This document shows, piece after piece, positions 35,830-45,450 of a stretch of 55,264 bases of DNA. The notes beneath the pieces were generated by a model. That model did not search any database and was not told the origin of the DNA. It saw only the letters and a list, made by a program, of their open reading frames with translations. The position numbers and the translations under genes were made by a program. Within the stretch, counting starts at the first letter, position 1. Every line of letters starts with the position of its first letter. The stretch is from Treponema sp. (lineage in GTDB: Bacteria > Spirochaetota > Spirochaetia > Treponematales > Breznakiellaceae), in the NCBI GenBank assembly GCA_009787835.1, contig WQSN01000011.1, forward strand, positions 1 to 55,264. The letters run 5' to 3'.

Positions 35830-35919
35830 GTGCCCTGCGGAAGAAAACGCAAATTGCGGAAAATCGCTACCCATAAACGCAAGAAAAAACTGCGGAAAAA
35901 CAGACACAAGAACAAATAG
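35830..35919 (+). CDS. AURKAIP1/COX24 (mS38)-like small basic protein
   Basis: A 29-residue, very basic protein read from a GTG start with AAGGAG six bases upstream. The sequence (MPCGRKRKLRKIATHKRK and so on, ending KNRHKNK) matches the small AURKAIP1/COX24-domain proteins of several bacterial phyla, whose common form is MPSGKKRKxxKxxTHKRKKRLRKNRHK. The mitochondrial relative is the ribosomal small-subunit protein mS38, so a ribosome-associated role is likely. It stands alone between the RHS gene and pfp. Its short length means automatic annotation usually misses it. Confidence 0.85.
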   Translation: MPCGRKRKLRKIATHKRKKKLRKNRHKNK

Positions 35920-36070
35920 GGGCGTTTTGAGTTAACGAACATGTCCCTAATCAGTAGATTTAATAAAATTTACCAAGAATCAATAAAGTAAACTCAAACA
36001 ATGGGGAAAAATTTCCCTGTTGTTTTATGATTCCCGGTAGATTCATAAGATATCGTGATAAGGAGAAAAA

Positions 36071-37729
36071 ATGAGTGTTTCTGCATTACAGCATGCCCGT
36101 TATGCTTATAATCCAAAACTACCGGAAATTTTATCAGGCCAGATTGACAATATATCAATAAAATTAGGCGAACCAACCGAGGCTTTATCAGATAAAGAAG
36201 AACTTCGTGAAATTTTTAAACTAACATACGGAAAACCGCTTGTTTCATTTGAAAAAGGGAAAAATGATAAAATCAACCGCGAATTAAAGGTTGGTGTAAT
36301 CCTCTCGGGCGGGCAGGCTCCGGGCGGACATAATGTAATCGCCGGTTTATTTGACGGTCTTAAAAAAGGCAATCAAAATTCAACATTATACGGCATTAAA
36401 GGCGGTCCCGGCGGTTTAATCATTAATGAAACAGTTATCCTTACAAAGGAAATAATAGATCAATTCCGCAATACAGGCGGCTTTGACATAATCGGTTCAG
36501 GCCGGACTAAAATAGAAACCAATGAGCAGTTCGCATCTTCACTGGAAACTGTAAAAAAATTAAACCTGGACGCAGTCGTGGTTATTGGCGGTGATGACTC
36601 AAACACCAATGCCGCGCTTTTGGCGGAATATTTTCTTGCGAACGGATCAAAAACTCAGGTAATAGGCTGCCCAAAAACAATTGACGGCGATTTAAAAAAT
36701 GAGCATATCGAGACATCTTTTGGTTTTGATACGGCCTGTAAAACATACTCGGAGCTTATCGGCAACCTTAGCCGCGATACAAACAGCGCTAAAAAATACT
36801 GGCATTTTATAAAGCTTATGGGACGCTCCGCAAGCCATATCGCCCTTGAATGCGCCCTGCAGACTCAGCCCAATATCTGCCTTATTTCCGAAGAAGTTGA
36901 GCAAAAGGCATTATCGCTTTATAAAATTGTAGATCATATCTGCGCGTCCATAATAAAACGTGCCGAGAACGGTGAAAATTTCGGCATTGTGCTTATTCCA
37001 GAAGGACTGGTTGAATTCATCCCTGAAATCAAAAACCTGATAAGCGAATTAAACGATACAATAGCCAACGAGGGAGACAAGTTTGTGTCCGACAGAACTT
37101 TTTCAGCCCAGCTTGACTGGTTCTCGGGGCGTATTTCCGATATTTCACTTGGTATTCTAAAATTGCTTCCGCCTGAAATCGCGCAGCAGTTTTTAATGGA
37201 TCGCGACCCGCACGGAAATGTTCAGGTTTCTCAAATAGAGACAGAAAAATTGCTGGTTGGAATGGTAACCAAAAAGTTAAATGTTCTTAAGGAACATAAT
37301 CAGTACAGGGGAAAATTCGGCGCTCTCAGCCACTTCTTTGGTTATGAAGGAAGATGCGCGTTTCCCACAAACTTTGATTCGGATTACTGTTACAGTCTTG
37401 GCTTCAGCGCTTTTGTGCTTATCGCATCCGGATTAACAGGATACCTTTCCAATGTGAAGAATCTTACAGCGCCGGCGGATCAGTGGATTGCGGGCGGCGT
37501 TCCGCTGACAATGATGATGGATATGGAACAGCGCCACGGTTCCAAAAAACCTGTTATTAAAAAAGCGTTAGTTGATCTTAACGGAAAACCATTTAAAACC
37601 TTCGAAAAAAACCGCGATCTTTGGGCGGAGAAAACATGTTTTATTGTCCCTGGCGCGATTCAGTATTTCGGTCCCGCCGAAGTCTGCGACTCGCCGTCAA
37701 TTACGTTAAGGCTGGAAAAAGAAAAATAA
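36071..37729 (+). CDS. pfp: Pyrophosphate-dependent 6-phosphofructokinase
   Basis: This 552-residue enzyme phosphorylates fructose 6-phosphate with PPi instead of ATP, a reversible glycolytic step common in spirochaetes. It is the long (beta-subunit/plant-like) type: [16 protein letters not shown] near residue 75, GGDDSNTNA with GGDDS at 173-177 (the second Asp is the PPi-type signature where ATP enzymes have Gly), [11 protein letters not shown] near 200 and [11 protein letters not shown] near 255. AAGGAG lies five bases before the ATG, which decides the start. The DUF4139 gene follows 11 bases after it. Confidence 0.95.
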   Translation: MSVSALQHARYAYNPKLPEILSGQIDNISIKLGEPTEALSDKEELREIFKLTYGKPLVSFEKGKNDKINRELKVGVILSGGQAPGGHNVIAGLFDGLKKGNQNSTLYGIKGGPGGLIINETVILTKEIIDQFRNTGGFDIIGSGRTKIETNEQFASSLETVKKLNLDAVVVIGGDDSNTNAALLAEYFLANGSKTQVIGCPKTIDGDLKNEHIETSFGFDTACKTYSELIGNLSRDTNSAKKYWHFIKLMGRSASHIALECALQTQPNICLISEEVEQKALSLYKIVDHICASIIKRAENGENFGIVLIPEGLVEFIPEIKNLISELNDTIANEGDKFVSDRTFSAQLDWFSGRISDISLGILKLLPPEIAQQFLMDRDPHGNVQVSQIETEKLLVGMVTKKLNVLKEHNQYRGKFGALSHFFGYEGRCAFPTNFDSDYCYSLGFSAFVLIASGLTGYLSNVKNLTAPADQWIAGGVPLTMMMDMEQRHGSKKPVIKKALVDLNGKPFKTFEKNRDLWAEKTCFIVPGAIQYFGPAEVCDSPSITLRLEKEK

Positions 37730-37740
37730 GGAATGGAAAA

Positions 37741-39849
37741 ATGAGAATCAATATCGCACTTATTGCATTATGCGCCTTTTTTTCAGGCGCGGGTCAGGGC
37801 ATTTGGGCGCAGGGGATAAGGGAGTCAAGCGTTCCTGACGCAGATATTCAGAACGCCAATACTCAAAACGTAAATGTCCGGAGTACAGGAACCGCGGTAA
37901 CTGACGCCTATGTTTTAAGCGAAGGACAGATACCTCTGAAACGCGTTGTGATTCTATCTTCCGGCCTTGCCTATTACGAACATTCAGGCGCGATAGAAGG
38001 AGAGGCGCGCATCAGTCTTCCGTTCAGGACAGATGCGGTAAATGACGCGCTTAAATCGCTTGTGATTAACGATCCCTCATCTGCAAATCCTTCAATTTCG
38101 TATCAATCGGAAAACACTCTCTTTCAGACATTACGCAGCTTAAGCATTGATCTTTCAGATAATCCCGACCTTGCGGTAATTCTTTCAAGGCTAAGAGGCG
38201 TTGAAGCGGAGATCACAGCTCCTACTGTTTTTTCAGGCAGAATTGTCGGCATCGAACACATGCAAACATCAATTTCACCGTATTCAATTACCGCGGAACC
38301 ATGGCTTTTATTAAGCACCAGCGCCGGTCTGAAACGTTTTAACCTGAAGGATATAAGTACAATAAGTTTTAAAGATCCGGTAATTGAGCAGGATCTGACC
38401 CGCGCTTTGGATTTAATAGCGTCATCCAGAAATTCTTTCTCGCGTCAGCTTGACATTAATCTCCCCGGAAACGCCGCAAACAGCTCAAGGAATGTTTCAA
38501 TAAGTTATGTAATTCCGTCTCCTGTCTGGAAAGTATCATATCGTCTTGACATCGGCACAGATAGACCTCTGCTTCAGGGATGGGCCATTGTAGATAATGA
38601 CAGCGACACAGACTGGAACAATATAGAACTTTCTCTTGTAGCGGGCCGCCCGTCTTCATTTATTCAAAATCTCTATCCGCCTTATTATGTATCTCGGCCT
38701 GTACTGCCGCTGTCAATTGCCGGAACCGCCGAAGCTGTCACTCATGATCAAAGCTACGGCGCCGTTCCCGCTCCCGCCAGAGCGGAGAACCGCATGATGA
38801 TGGACATGATGGTAAAGGAAGAAGTTGAAGCTGCATATTCCACGGCGGCAAGACAGTCAAGCGTCTCAGGAAGCATTGCAGGCGGAACGGTACAGACAGC
38901 GTCAGGCAGCGAAGCGGGCGGTCAGTTTGAATTTACAATCAAGAACCCTGTAACTCTTAACCGCCGCATGAGCGCAATGCTGCCATTGGTAGAATCCAAT
39001 ATCAGCGCGCGAAAACTTATCATATACTCAAACGGCAAACATCCGCGGCTCGGAGCGGAACTGACAAATACCAGCGGCATGAAACTGCCCGCAGGCCCTG
39101 TTACAGTTTATGACGGCGTTTACGCCGGAGACGCACTTATTGAATTCTGGAATGAAAATGAAAAGCGTTTCATCTCTTTCGGAGAAGACCTTTCCGTTAC
39201 CGCGGTCACAGGCGATACTGTTACCCGCGATGTAAGGGCTGTAAACATAACCCGCGGCGTTATGACAATTACAAGAAGCCTTGCCTATATTAAAACATAT
39301 ACTTTTATTAACTCAGATTCTGTTTCCAAACAGCTTGTCGCAGAACACGCGAAAAGCCAGCAAACCTCGCTGGTTTCACCTAACGCAGATGAGCAGACTG
39401 AATCCTCCTACCGTTTCAATCTGACCTTGCCAGCGAAAGGAGAGCTTGTTTTTAACGTAACGGAAGAAAGGCCCATTCAGGAGAGCGTAAGGCTTCTTTC
39501 CATTCATCCTGATTCTTTTTTAAGTTATTCAAGCAATATGGAAATCCCCGCCAATGTGCGGGATGCGCTGCGCCGTGCAATTGAGTTAAGACAGGCTGCC
39601 GAAAGGGCCGATACAGCCGTAAGGGAAATTGAAACCCAGCGCACCCGCCTGTTTGCAGATCAGGACAGAATACGGCGCAATCTTGAAGCCGCCGGAAACC
39701 AGACACAGCAGGGTCAGGAGTATCTGCGAAGACTGGTCGCCCTGGACGGCGAGATAGACGCGATATCTCCCGCTCTGGAAAAAGCGCAAACGGAAGCCAA
39801 AACAGCCAGGGAATCCTATGAAAATTACCTTAACGGCCTTGATCTGTAA
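37741..39849 (+). CDS. DUF4139 exported protein
   Basis: The start at 37741 (AAGGAA about seven bases upstream) gives 702 residues with a signal peptide ending GIWAQG. A DUF4139-type beta-rich domain spans about residues 200-620, including ISYVIPSPVWKVSYRLDI and VDNDSDTDWNNIELSLVAGRP. A C-terminal coiled coil (about 625-700) is rich in Ala, Glu and Arg. This family (sometimes called mucoidy-inhibitor A-like) has no firm function and is usually envelope-associated. It is probably co-transcribed with pfp. A longer frame from 37621 overlaps pfp and is not used. Confidence 0.82.
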   Translation: MRINIALIALCAFFSGAGQGIWAQGIRESSVPDADIQNANTQNVNVRSTGTAVTDAYVLSEGQIPLKRVVILSSGLAYYEHSGAIEGEARISLPFRTDAVNDALKSLVINDPSSANPSISYQSENTLFQTLRSLSIDLSDNPDLAVILSRLRGVEAEITAPTVFSGRIVGIEHMQTSISPYSITAEPWLLLSTSAGLKRFNLKDISTISFKDPVIEQDLTRALDLIASSRNSFSRQLDINLPGNAANSSRNVSISYVIPSPVWKVSYRLDIGTDRPLLQGWAIVDNDSDTDWNNIELSLVAGRPSSFIQNLYPPYYVSRPVLPLSIAGTAEAVTHDQSYGAVPAPARAENRMMMDMMVKEEVEAAYSTAARQSSVSGSIAGGTVQTASGSEAGGQFEFTIKNPVTLNRRMSAMLPLVESNISARKLIIYSNGKHPRLGAELTNTSGMKLPAGPVTVYDGVYAGDALIEFWNENEKRFISFGEDLSVTAVTGDTVTRDVRAVNITRGVMTITRSLAYIKTYTFINSDSVSKQLVAEHAKSQQTSLVSPNADEQTESSYRFNLTLPAKGELVFNVTEERPIQESVRLLSIHPDSFLSYSSNMEIPANVRDALRRAIELRQAAERADTAVREIETQRTRLFADQDRIRRNLEAAGNQTQQGQEYLRRLVALDGEIDAISPALEKAQTEAKTARESYENYLNGLDL

Positions 39850-39855
39850 CAGGTG

Positions 39856-39883
39856 TTGAATGTTTTTTATTTCCCGTTATAAT
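39856..39883 (+). promoter_or_regulatory. Putative promoter of the thioesterase gene
   Basis: TTGAAT (39856-39861) and a perfect TATAAT (39878-39883) with a 16-base spacer lie just six bases before the ATG at 39890. There is no Shine-Dalgarno. Confidence 0.55.
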
Positions 39884-39889
39884 TGAACC

Positions 39890-40288
39890 ATGTTTAACTT
39901 AATTGTAAATCCCCGTTTTGGGGACATGGACATTCTGGGACACATCAACAATACGGTCCCTTCAAACTGGTTTGAGCTTGCGAGAACTCCCATCATGAAG
40001 ATGTTTGATCCCGGGTTAACGCTGTCCAAAAATACTTTTCATCTTATAATGGCGCACACCGATTATGATTTTATCGATCAAATGTATTTCAAATATGAAG
40101 CGGAAATAAAAACATGGATTTCCAGAATCGGGACAAAATCCTTCACAATTCACCATGAAGCCTGGCAGCAGGGCCGCCTGTGCGTAAAAGGAAACGCGGT
40201 AATTGTTCACTTCGATTTCAACGTTGAAAAATCCACGCCGATTCCCGAAGACATGAAAAAACAACTTGCAGAACACTTGATAGAATAA
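39890..40288 (+). CDS. Hotdog-fold acyl-CoA thioesterase
   Basis: A 132-residue 4-hydroxybenzoyl-CoA thioesterase-type protein. The N-terminal signature PRFGDMDILGHINN (Asp12/Asp14 and His18) matches the active-site helix of the 4HBT family, and the following strands (FKYEAEIKTWISRIGTKSF, then GNAVIVHFDF) fit a single hotdog domain. It should hydrolyse an acyl-CoA or acyl-ACP thioester; the substrate is unknown. It is convergent with aspS, with 26 bases between the two stops. Confidence 0.85.
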   Translation: MFNLIVNPRFGDMDILGHINNTVPSNWFELARTPIMKMFDPGLTLSKNTFHLIMAHTDYDFIDQMYFKYEAEIKTWISRIGTKSFTIHHEAWQQGRLCVKGNAVIVHFDFNVEKSTPIPEDMKKQLAEHLIE

Positions 40289-40314
40289 GATTTCAAATAA
40301 CGCCTCTTAAGGAT

Positions 40315-42084
40315 TCATTCCCTGTTGACCGTTAAATGCAACTCGTCAAGCTGTTTCTGATCTACTTCCGAGGGGCAGTCGTCCATGGGGCTTACAGCGA
40401 ATGAATTTTTTGGGAAGGCGATTACATCCTTTATCGAAGTTAAACCCGCCATGATCATTACAAGGCGGTCAAGACCGGGGGCGATGCCGCCGTGGGGAGG
40501 AGCGCCGTATCTGAATGCTTCGGTTAAAAAGCCGAACTTTTTCTCCGCCTGCTCCGGATCAATTCCGGCTATATTAAAAACCTTTTTCTGCATGGCGGGA
40601 TCATGAATACGAATTGAGCCTGAGGCAAGCTCATTGCCGTTTAACACAAGATCGTAAAGGTCGCCTTTTACAGAGCCGGGATCGCTTTCCATTGTCTCGT
40701 GGTATTTTTCCTGGGGAAATGTAAAAAGATGATGAGCCGCTTCCCATTTCTTTTCGTCTTCATTGTACTCAAACATCGGAAAGTCTATTATCCACGCAAA
40801 CTCAAATTTCGCAGGATCGCACAGGCCAAGATCGCGTCCAAGTTTTGATCGGACGGCTCCCATGGCCGTATTGGCTATTTTGCGGTTAACGTCCGCGGCC
40901 AAGAGAATTAAATCGCCCTCGCTTGCGCCCAGTCCGCAAGTTATCAGGCTTGCGTTATCCGCAAAAAATTTGGAAGCTCCTCCTTCAAGAGCGTCTTTCG
41001 CGACTTTCATCCAGGCCAAACCTTTCGCCCTGTAAATTTTCGCGTGGGCTTCAAGCTCTTCAATCTGTTTGCGCGAATAATCCGCCCTGCCCTTCACTAC
41101 TATCGCTTTTACAGCCCCTCCTGAAGCAAGCGCGTCCTTCAGCGCCTGAAAACTTCCCGCTCCAACATACGGGCCAAAATCCTGAAGTGGCATATCAAAA
41201 CGAAGATCGGGTTTGTCGCTGCCGTAAAGCTCCATCGCATCTACCCAGGAAAGCCGCTTGAATTTTTCAGGCAGTTCTGTTTTTAAAACTTTATTAAATA
41301 CATGGCGCATAAGCCCTTCAGTCATGGTCAGGACTTCTTCCCTGCCTGAAAATGACATTTCTATGTCAATTTGCGTAAATTCAGGCTGCCTGTCGCCCCT
41401 TGAGTCCTCGTCCCTGTAACACCTCGCGATCTGAAAATATTTATCAAAACCTGACACCATCAAAAGCTGTTTATATATCTGCGGCGACTGAGGAAGAGCG
41501 TAAAACTTTCCCGGATACAATCTTGATGGAACAAGATAATCCCGCGCCCCTTCCGGCGTGGATTTAATAAATGTGGGAGTTTCAATTTCATAAAAACCGT
41601 TAGCTGTCATCCATTCACGGATCGCGAAAGTTACATCGCTCCTTAACCTGATGCGGTTCTGCATACCGGCGGAACGCAGATCAAGATACCGGTACTTGAG
41701 CCTGAGATCCTCATTGGCTTTGCTTTCTTCTTCAATTTGAAAAGGCAGTACTTCGCATTTATTTAGGATTACAATATTTGAAGCGGCAATTTCAATTTCG
41801 CCTGTTTCCATGGAAGGGTTAACCATATCATCGGGGCGGGGGCTTACATTCCCCTCCACCGCAATGCAGTACTCATTGCGTAACTCATCGCAAATTCCTG
41901 AAAGAAACGCGTTTGCTTCAGTATCAACCGTAACCTGCGTTATGCCATACCTGTCCCTCAGGTTTATAAAAAAAACACGCCCATGATTCCGCTTGCGGTG
42001 AACCCATCCGTTTAATATCACCTTCCGCCCGGCATCACACTTCCTTAAAGCCCCGCAATCAACAGTTCTTTTCATAGCCTCCAT
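40315..42084 (-). CDS. aspS: Aspartyl-tRNA synthetase
   Basis: This 589-residue class II enzyme charges tRNA-Asp. It has the N-terminal OB-fold anticodon-binding domain (about 5-110, GWVHRKRNHGRVFFINLRDR), the catalytic core with motif 2 (CYRDEDSRGDRQPEFTQID) near residue 225, the bacterial GAD insertion (about 300-420), and motif 3 (GIAPGLDRLVMIMAG) near 545. The start at 42084 has a G-rich GGGGG six to seven bases upstream. An internal ATG three codons on (42075) has GGAGG too close in front of it. Confidence 0.96.
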   Translation of the reverse strand: MEAMKRTVDCGALRKCDAGRKVILNGWVHRKRNHGRVFFINLRDRYGITQVTVDTEANAFLSGICDELRNEYCIAVEGNVSPRPDDMVNPSMETGEIEIAASNIVILNKCEVLPFQIEEESKANEDLRLKYRYLDLRSAGMQNRIRLRSDVTFAIREWMTANGFYEIETPTFIKSTPEGARDYLVPSRLYPGKFYALPQSPQIYKQLLMVSGFDKYFQIARCYRDEDSRGDRQPEFTQIDIEMSFSGREEVLTMTEGLMRHVFNKVLKTELPEKFKRLSWVDAMELYGSDKPDLRFDMPLQDFGPYVGAGSFQALKDALASGGAVKAIVVKGRADYSRKQIEELEAHAKIYRAKGLAWMKVAKDALEGGASKFFADNASLITCGLGASEGDLILLAADVNRKIANTAMGAVRSKLGRDLGLCDPAKFEFAWIIDFPMFEYNEDEKKWEAAHHLFTFPQEKYHETMESDPGSVKGDLYDLVLNGNELASGSIRIHDPAMQKKVFNIAGIDPEQAEKKFGFLTEAFRYGAPPHGGIAPGLDRLVMIMAGLTSIKDVIAFPKNSFAVSPMDDCPSEVDQKQLDELHLTVNRE

Positions 42085-42178
42085 AATCAGCCCCCAAATA
42101 ATTTTTTAAGCATACATTTTTAAATAGCATATGTAAGTAATAGTATATTTTATTCATCATTAATGCTACAATGCCCTC

Positions 42179-42994
42179 ATGCGTTTTGAACTTGATAAAC
42201 TGCTAATAGATGAAATACTTTTTTTTATGGAAAATCAGGACGGCGATTTTCGCCTGGATACCCAAAAAGGCCAGATTGTTGATTTTAATAATATTGATTT
42301 TAAACATCAACTGGAAGACGAGCCTGATGAAGAGTCTGATTTTGAAAATGACGACAGATATATATCACTGCCTGAATGGGGTTCGCAGGACGGTTACCGC
42401 ATGATGGAACATTTCGCCGCCGGATTAAAAAGTCCTGTCGCCCGCCATGAATTATCTCTTGCGTTGAACAATAACAAGGGAGTGTTCCGCGCTTTTAAAA
42501 ATGTAATTGTTCAGTATCCGGAAATAGAGAAGATGTGGTTCAAATACAAAGAAAATGAAATGAAGAACGAAGTAATAGCCTGGTACAATTCCTTAAGGGA
42601 AACCTGGGGGCTGGAACCTGTCGGCAGCGAGCCTGAAGATACATCGTCTTTAGTTTTGGAAGATTTTGTTCTGCGGGAAGGAGAATCGGATTTCAGCTTT
42701 ATCGCGGAAACATCTGACAAGGAATATGCCGGCGCCATTAACGCAAGCTTAAATGATTCAATCCTTAAAATAAACAATCTGGAAGTGAATCCTGAATACC
42801 GCGGTCTGGGACTTGGAAAAACCCTTCTTGCCAAATTGCTTGAAAAAGCCGATGAAAAAAAATTAACCGTCACTATAGACCTTCCTTCACAATCAGATTT
42901 TTTCTCCCGGTCTTTGCATCTTGAGGAATTCAAACCCTGCATGAGGCGTTTCATACGGGAAAAAACTGAAGAAAACTGGCAGCTTTTACACTAA
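42179..42994 (+). CDS. UPF0158 - GNAT acetyltransferase fusion protein
   Basis: 271 residues. Residues 1-150 match UPF0158: an N-terminal Asp/Glu-rich segment, then YISLPEWGSQDGYRMMEHFAAGL and ELSLALNNNKGVFRAFKNVI, then WYNSLRETWGLEP. Residues about 160-271 form a GNAT-type domain with the acetyl-CoA loop YRGLGLGKTLLAKLLEKA near 207. UPF0158 has no known function; the fusion suggests an acetylation-linked role. The start codon follows a TACAAT box by six bases and has no Shine-Dalgarno. It is divergent from aspS. Confidence 0.75.
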   Translation: MRFELDKLLIDEILFFMENQDGDFRLDTQKGQIVDFNNIDFKHQLEDEPDEESDFENDDRYISLPEWGSQDGYRMMEHFAAGLKSPVARHELSLALNNNKGVFRAFKNVIVQYPEIEKMWFKYKENEMKNEVIAWYNSLRETWGLEPVGSEPEDTSSLVLEDFVLREGESDFSFIAETSDKEYAGAINASLNDSILKINNLEVNPEYRGLGLGKTLLAKLLEKADEKKLTVTIDLPSQSDFFSRSLHLEEFKPCMRRFIREKTEENWQLLH

Positions 42995-43018
42995 TCTGCC
43001 GAGAATAAAATAATTGAT

Positions 43019-44155
43019 ATGCAGACTTTTTTCCGCTTTTTTAAAAATATAAAACATTCTGTTAAAGCAGCCTGTTTTGGATTAATATTTTTTCTTTTAA
43101 CTTTGACCGATTGTACAGGTACGCCGATAGACAATAAAAAACTGTTTGCCATTCCGGTAAAAAATGTTGTGGGTACGGAAATCACCGTTCAAAAGGAAGT
43201 TGCCGTGAACGATGAAGAAGTAGTTATTGAAGAGTTAATTGAATCCCCTGAACCTCCTGTGCCTGACGGTCCATTATTGGCTTCGGCGTTCAGGGAAGTA
43301 TGGGGTTATGTTATTACAGGCAGGGAGTCAGCCCTGACAGCGGGTATGCCGGTATCTGATGTATGTTATTTCAGCGCGGAAATAGACAGCTACGGAAAAC
43401 TCGGTGCGGTTCCAAACCGGAACAGAATATCCTTTCCGGGACGTGTTCATCTGGTTATTGTATGCCACTCAGCTTCATTAATTCATTTTTCCATTCTCCC
43501 CGGCAGCCGGGAGCGAAGGGAACTGGTGGATGATATTGTAGCCGCCGCGAGAAATTACGACGGACTTCAGATAAATTTTGAAGGCGTACCCGCGCGCGAC
43601 GGTGACGCGTTTGTAACATTCCTTCAGGAATTGCGCTCCCGTCTTAGAAATAAAATTTTCAGCGTCGCCATTCCGGCGCGGACAAGAAGAATCACAAACG
43701 ATGTATACGATTATGAAAGAATCAAACCGCATGTTGACAGAATGCTGATAATGGCTTATGACGAACACTGGTCAGGAAGCAGTCCTGGATCAATCGCGTC
43801 ATTGCAGTGGTGCAGGAATGTCGCCACTTATTGCATGAATGTTATTGGCCCTGAAAAATTAGTAATGGGCATTCCTTTTTACGGCCGTACCTGGGGGAAT
43901 TACTCTCCCTCGCGCGCGCTCATTTATGATTCAGTCGCGGATATTATTAAGGAACGAAATGTTAAAACAGCGCGCGAAGAAAGCATCCCCACATTTGACT
44001 ACAATGTAAATGTTCAGATTAAAGTCTACTATGAAGACGCCTATTCGCTTACCACCCGCATGGACATGTATAAAAAAATGAATGTAAGCTCCATTGGCTT
44101 TTGGCGGCTTGGCCAGGAAACCAAAGATGTATGGAAATACCTGCATCTTGAATGA
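43019..44155 (+). CDS. GH18-like lipoprotein with altered active site
   Basis: 378 residues with a lipobox (FFLLTLTDC, Cys32), a Pro/Glu-rich linker (about 45-85) and a glycoside hydrolase family 18 TIM barrel. The catalytic DxxDxDxE motif reads DGLQINFE (residues 181-188): Glu188 remains, but the two inner Asp are Gln and Asn. Other barrel segments are intact (MLIMAYDEHWSGSSPG, MGIPFYGRTW, SIGFWRLGQE), as in spore-lytic YdhD/SleL-type proteins. It may bind or slowly cut peptidoglycan or another glycan at the cell surface. It ends 10 bases from the convergent membrane protein gene. Confidence 0.8.
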   Translation: MQTFFRFFKNIKHSVKAACFGLIFFLLTLTDCTGTPIDNKKLFAIPVKNVVGTEITVQKEVAVNDEEVVIEELIESPEPPVPDGPLLASAFREVWGYVITGRESALTAGMPVSDVCYFSAEIDSYGKLGAVPNRNRISFPGRVHLVIVCHSASLIHFSILPGSRERRELVDDIVAAARNYDGLQINFEGVPARDGDAFVTFLQELRSRLRNKIFSVAIPARTRRITNDVYDYERIKPHVDRMLIMAYDEHWSGSSPGSIASLQWCRNVATYCMNVIGPEKLVMGIPFYGRTWGNYSPSRALIYDSVADIIKERNVKTAREESIPTFDYNVNVQIKVYYEDAYSLTTRMDMYKKMNVSSIGFWRLGQETKDVWKYLHLE

Positions 44156-44165
44156 TGCTTAATCT

Positions 44166-44531
44166 TCATCCGCTTCCGCCTGTAAATGAGATAATCGCGG
44201 CGTCCAGTATAATTATTAAGGCTCCGTACAGAGTTGTAAAAATGGACAGTACAATCCCAAGAACAGGCAGCGCTGAAGGGCGGCGGAAAACACGGATTAT
44301 ACTGGCTGCCAGTAAAAAAATGGAAAAAAAACATACAAAAAATGAGGAATACCTAAGGACAGAAAGCAGTGATAACAGCCTTTCATCGGAATAGTCAGAT
44401 TCCCTCAGGTAAAGAACGAGAGAAATAACAGAAATTAGCAGGCTTAACCCGAGAATCCATACGATAAGGCTTACGCCTTTGCGTAATTCATGCTTCACTA
44501 TATTCTGCTGGCCGCCATTCTTTTCATCCAT
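44166..44531 (-). CDS. Small membrane protein of unknown function
   Basis: From the ATG at 44531 it has 121 residues with three hydrophobic helices (about 22-45, 62-85 and 92-117). A longer frame from 44624 starts within the divergent gene's upstream region and adds an unlikely hydrophobic start. No family is recognised. It is convergent with the GH18-like gene and divergent from the SPFH-like gene. Confidence 0.55.
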   Translation of the reverse strand: MDEKNGGQQNIVKHELRKGVSLIVWILGLSLLISVISLVLYLRESDYSDERLLSLLSVLRYSSFFVCFFSIFLLAASIIRVFRRPSALPVLGIVLSIFTTLYGALIIILDAAIISFTGGSG

Positions 44532-44598
44532 AATAACATCCAACAAGCAGTAATCAACTACTAGAAACAAATCGCTATATATATTATTATAACATAGT

Positions 44599-45408
44599 AT
44601 GAAAAAGTTTTTATTAACTATCATTATATTGTTGATTCTTGGAGGCGCTGGTTTTCTTCTTGGATGGGTACAATTTTCAGTGCCTCCGGGAGCTTACGGC
44701 GTAATTTATTCAAAGACTCACGGAATAGACAGTAAACTTGTGCGTTCAGGCGAATTCCGCTGGTTATGGTATAAATTAATTCCTACAAATGTGAAAATTT
44801 CTGTTTTCCGCGTTGAACCTGAAAAATATTCAATTATTTTTAAAAGCTCTCTGCCGTCAGGAGATACTTACGCGGAATTTTCCGGATTAAATGAAGACTT
44901 TTCATGGGAAATAAACGCGGAAATATCATTCAGCATTGATCCTGAAAAATTGATACAGGTTTCCACTGAGCATCATATTATTGACCAAAAGGGTTTAAAC
45001 GACTATTTACGGGATATAGCGCAAAATATTAACATACTGATTCTTCACACCCTTTCCTCCGCGGATACAGACCCCGGAAGGCTGGAAAGAATACTGGCAG
45101 GAGACTCCGATGCGCATATGGAAAGAGAAATTGCGCTCAGATACCCGGAAATCAACGGGTTTATATTGATTATTCATTCAGCAAATTTTCCGGATTTTAT
45201 TCTTTACAGACATGTACGTTCCTTATATGAAGAATTTCTTTCTGAACAGCGCGGGTATGTCACTTCTTCCTTTGGCAGAAACGCCGAAAGCCATATTGAA
45301 GCGCGGATTCGTTTTGACGAACTGGAACGCTACGGAGCGTTGCTGACCAGATACCCCATTCTGCTTCAATATTTAACGCTGGAAAAATACGGTATTGAAG
45401 ACCAGTAA
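44599..45408 (+). CDS. SPFH/prohibitin-like membrane protein
   Basis: 269 residues with an N-terminal membrane helix (about 3-24) followed by an SPFH-type domain: VPPGAYGVIYSKTHGID, then SGEFRWLWYKLIP, FSWEINAEISFSIDPEKLI, and a helical region. Prohibitin-like proteins form membrane scaffolds; this one has no C-terminal coiled coil of the usual length. It is probably followed by the outer-membrane barrel gene in the same unit (42 bases between). No Shine-Dalgarno is seen at its start. Confidence 0.65.
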   Translation: MKKFLLTIIILLILGGAGFLLGWVQFSVPPGAYGVIYSKTHGIDSKLVRSGEFRWLWYKLIPTNVKISVFRVEPEKYSIIFKSSLPSGDTYAEFSGLNEDFSWEINAEISFSIDPEKLIQVSTEHHIIDQKGLNDYLRDIAQNINILILHTLSSADTDPGRLERILAGDSDAHMEREIALRYPEINGFILIIHSANFPDFILYRHVRSLYEEFLSEQRGYVTSSFGRNAESHIEARIRFDELERYGALLTRYPILLQYLTLEKYGIEDQ

Positions 45409-45450
45409 CCCATGTATAATACTGATTGTTGTTAAGTAAAGGAGTGTTTA

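Noticed and set aside
35989..36056. Riboswitch-like structure before pfp
   Set aside because: Only a short GGGAAA/TTTCCC hairpin (about 36003-36016) is visible; no known riboswitch core is recognised.
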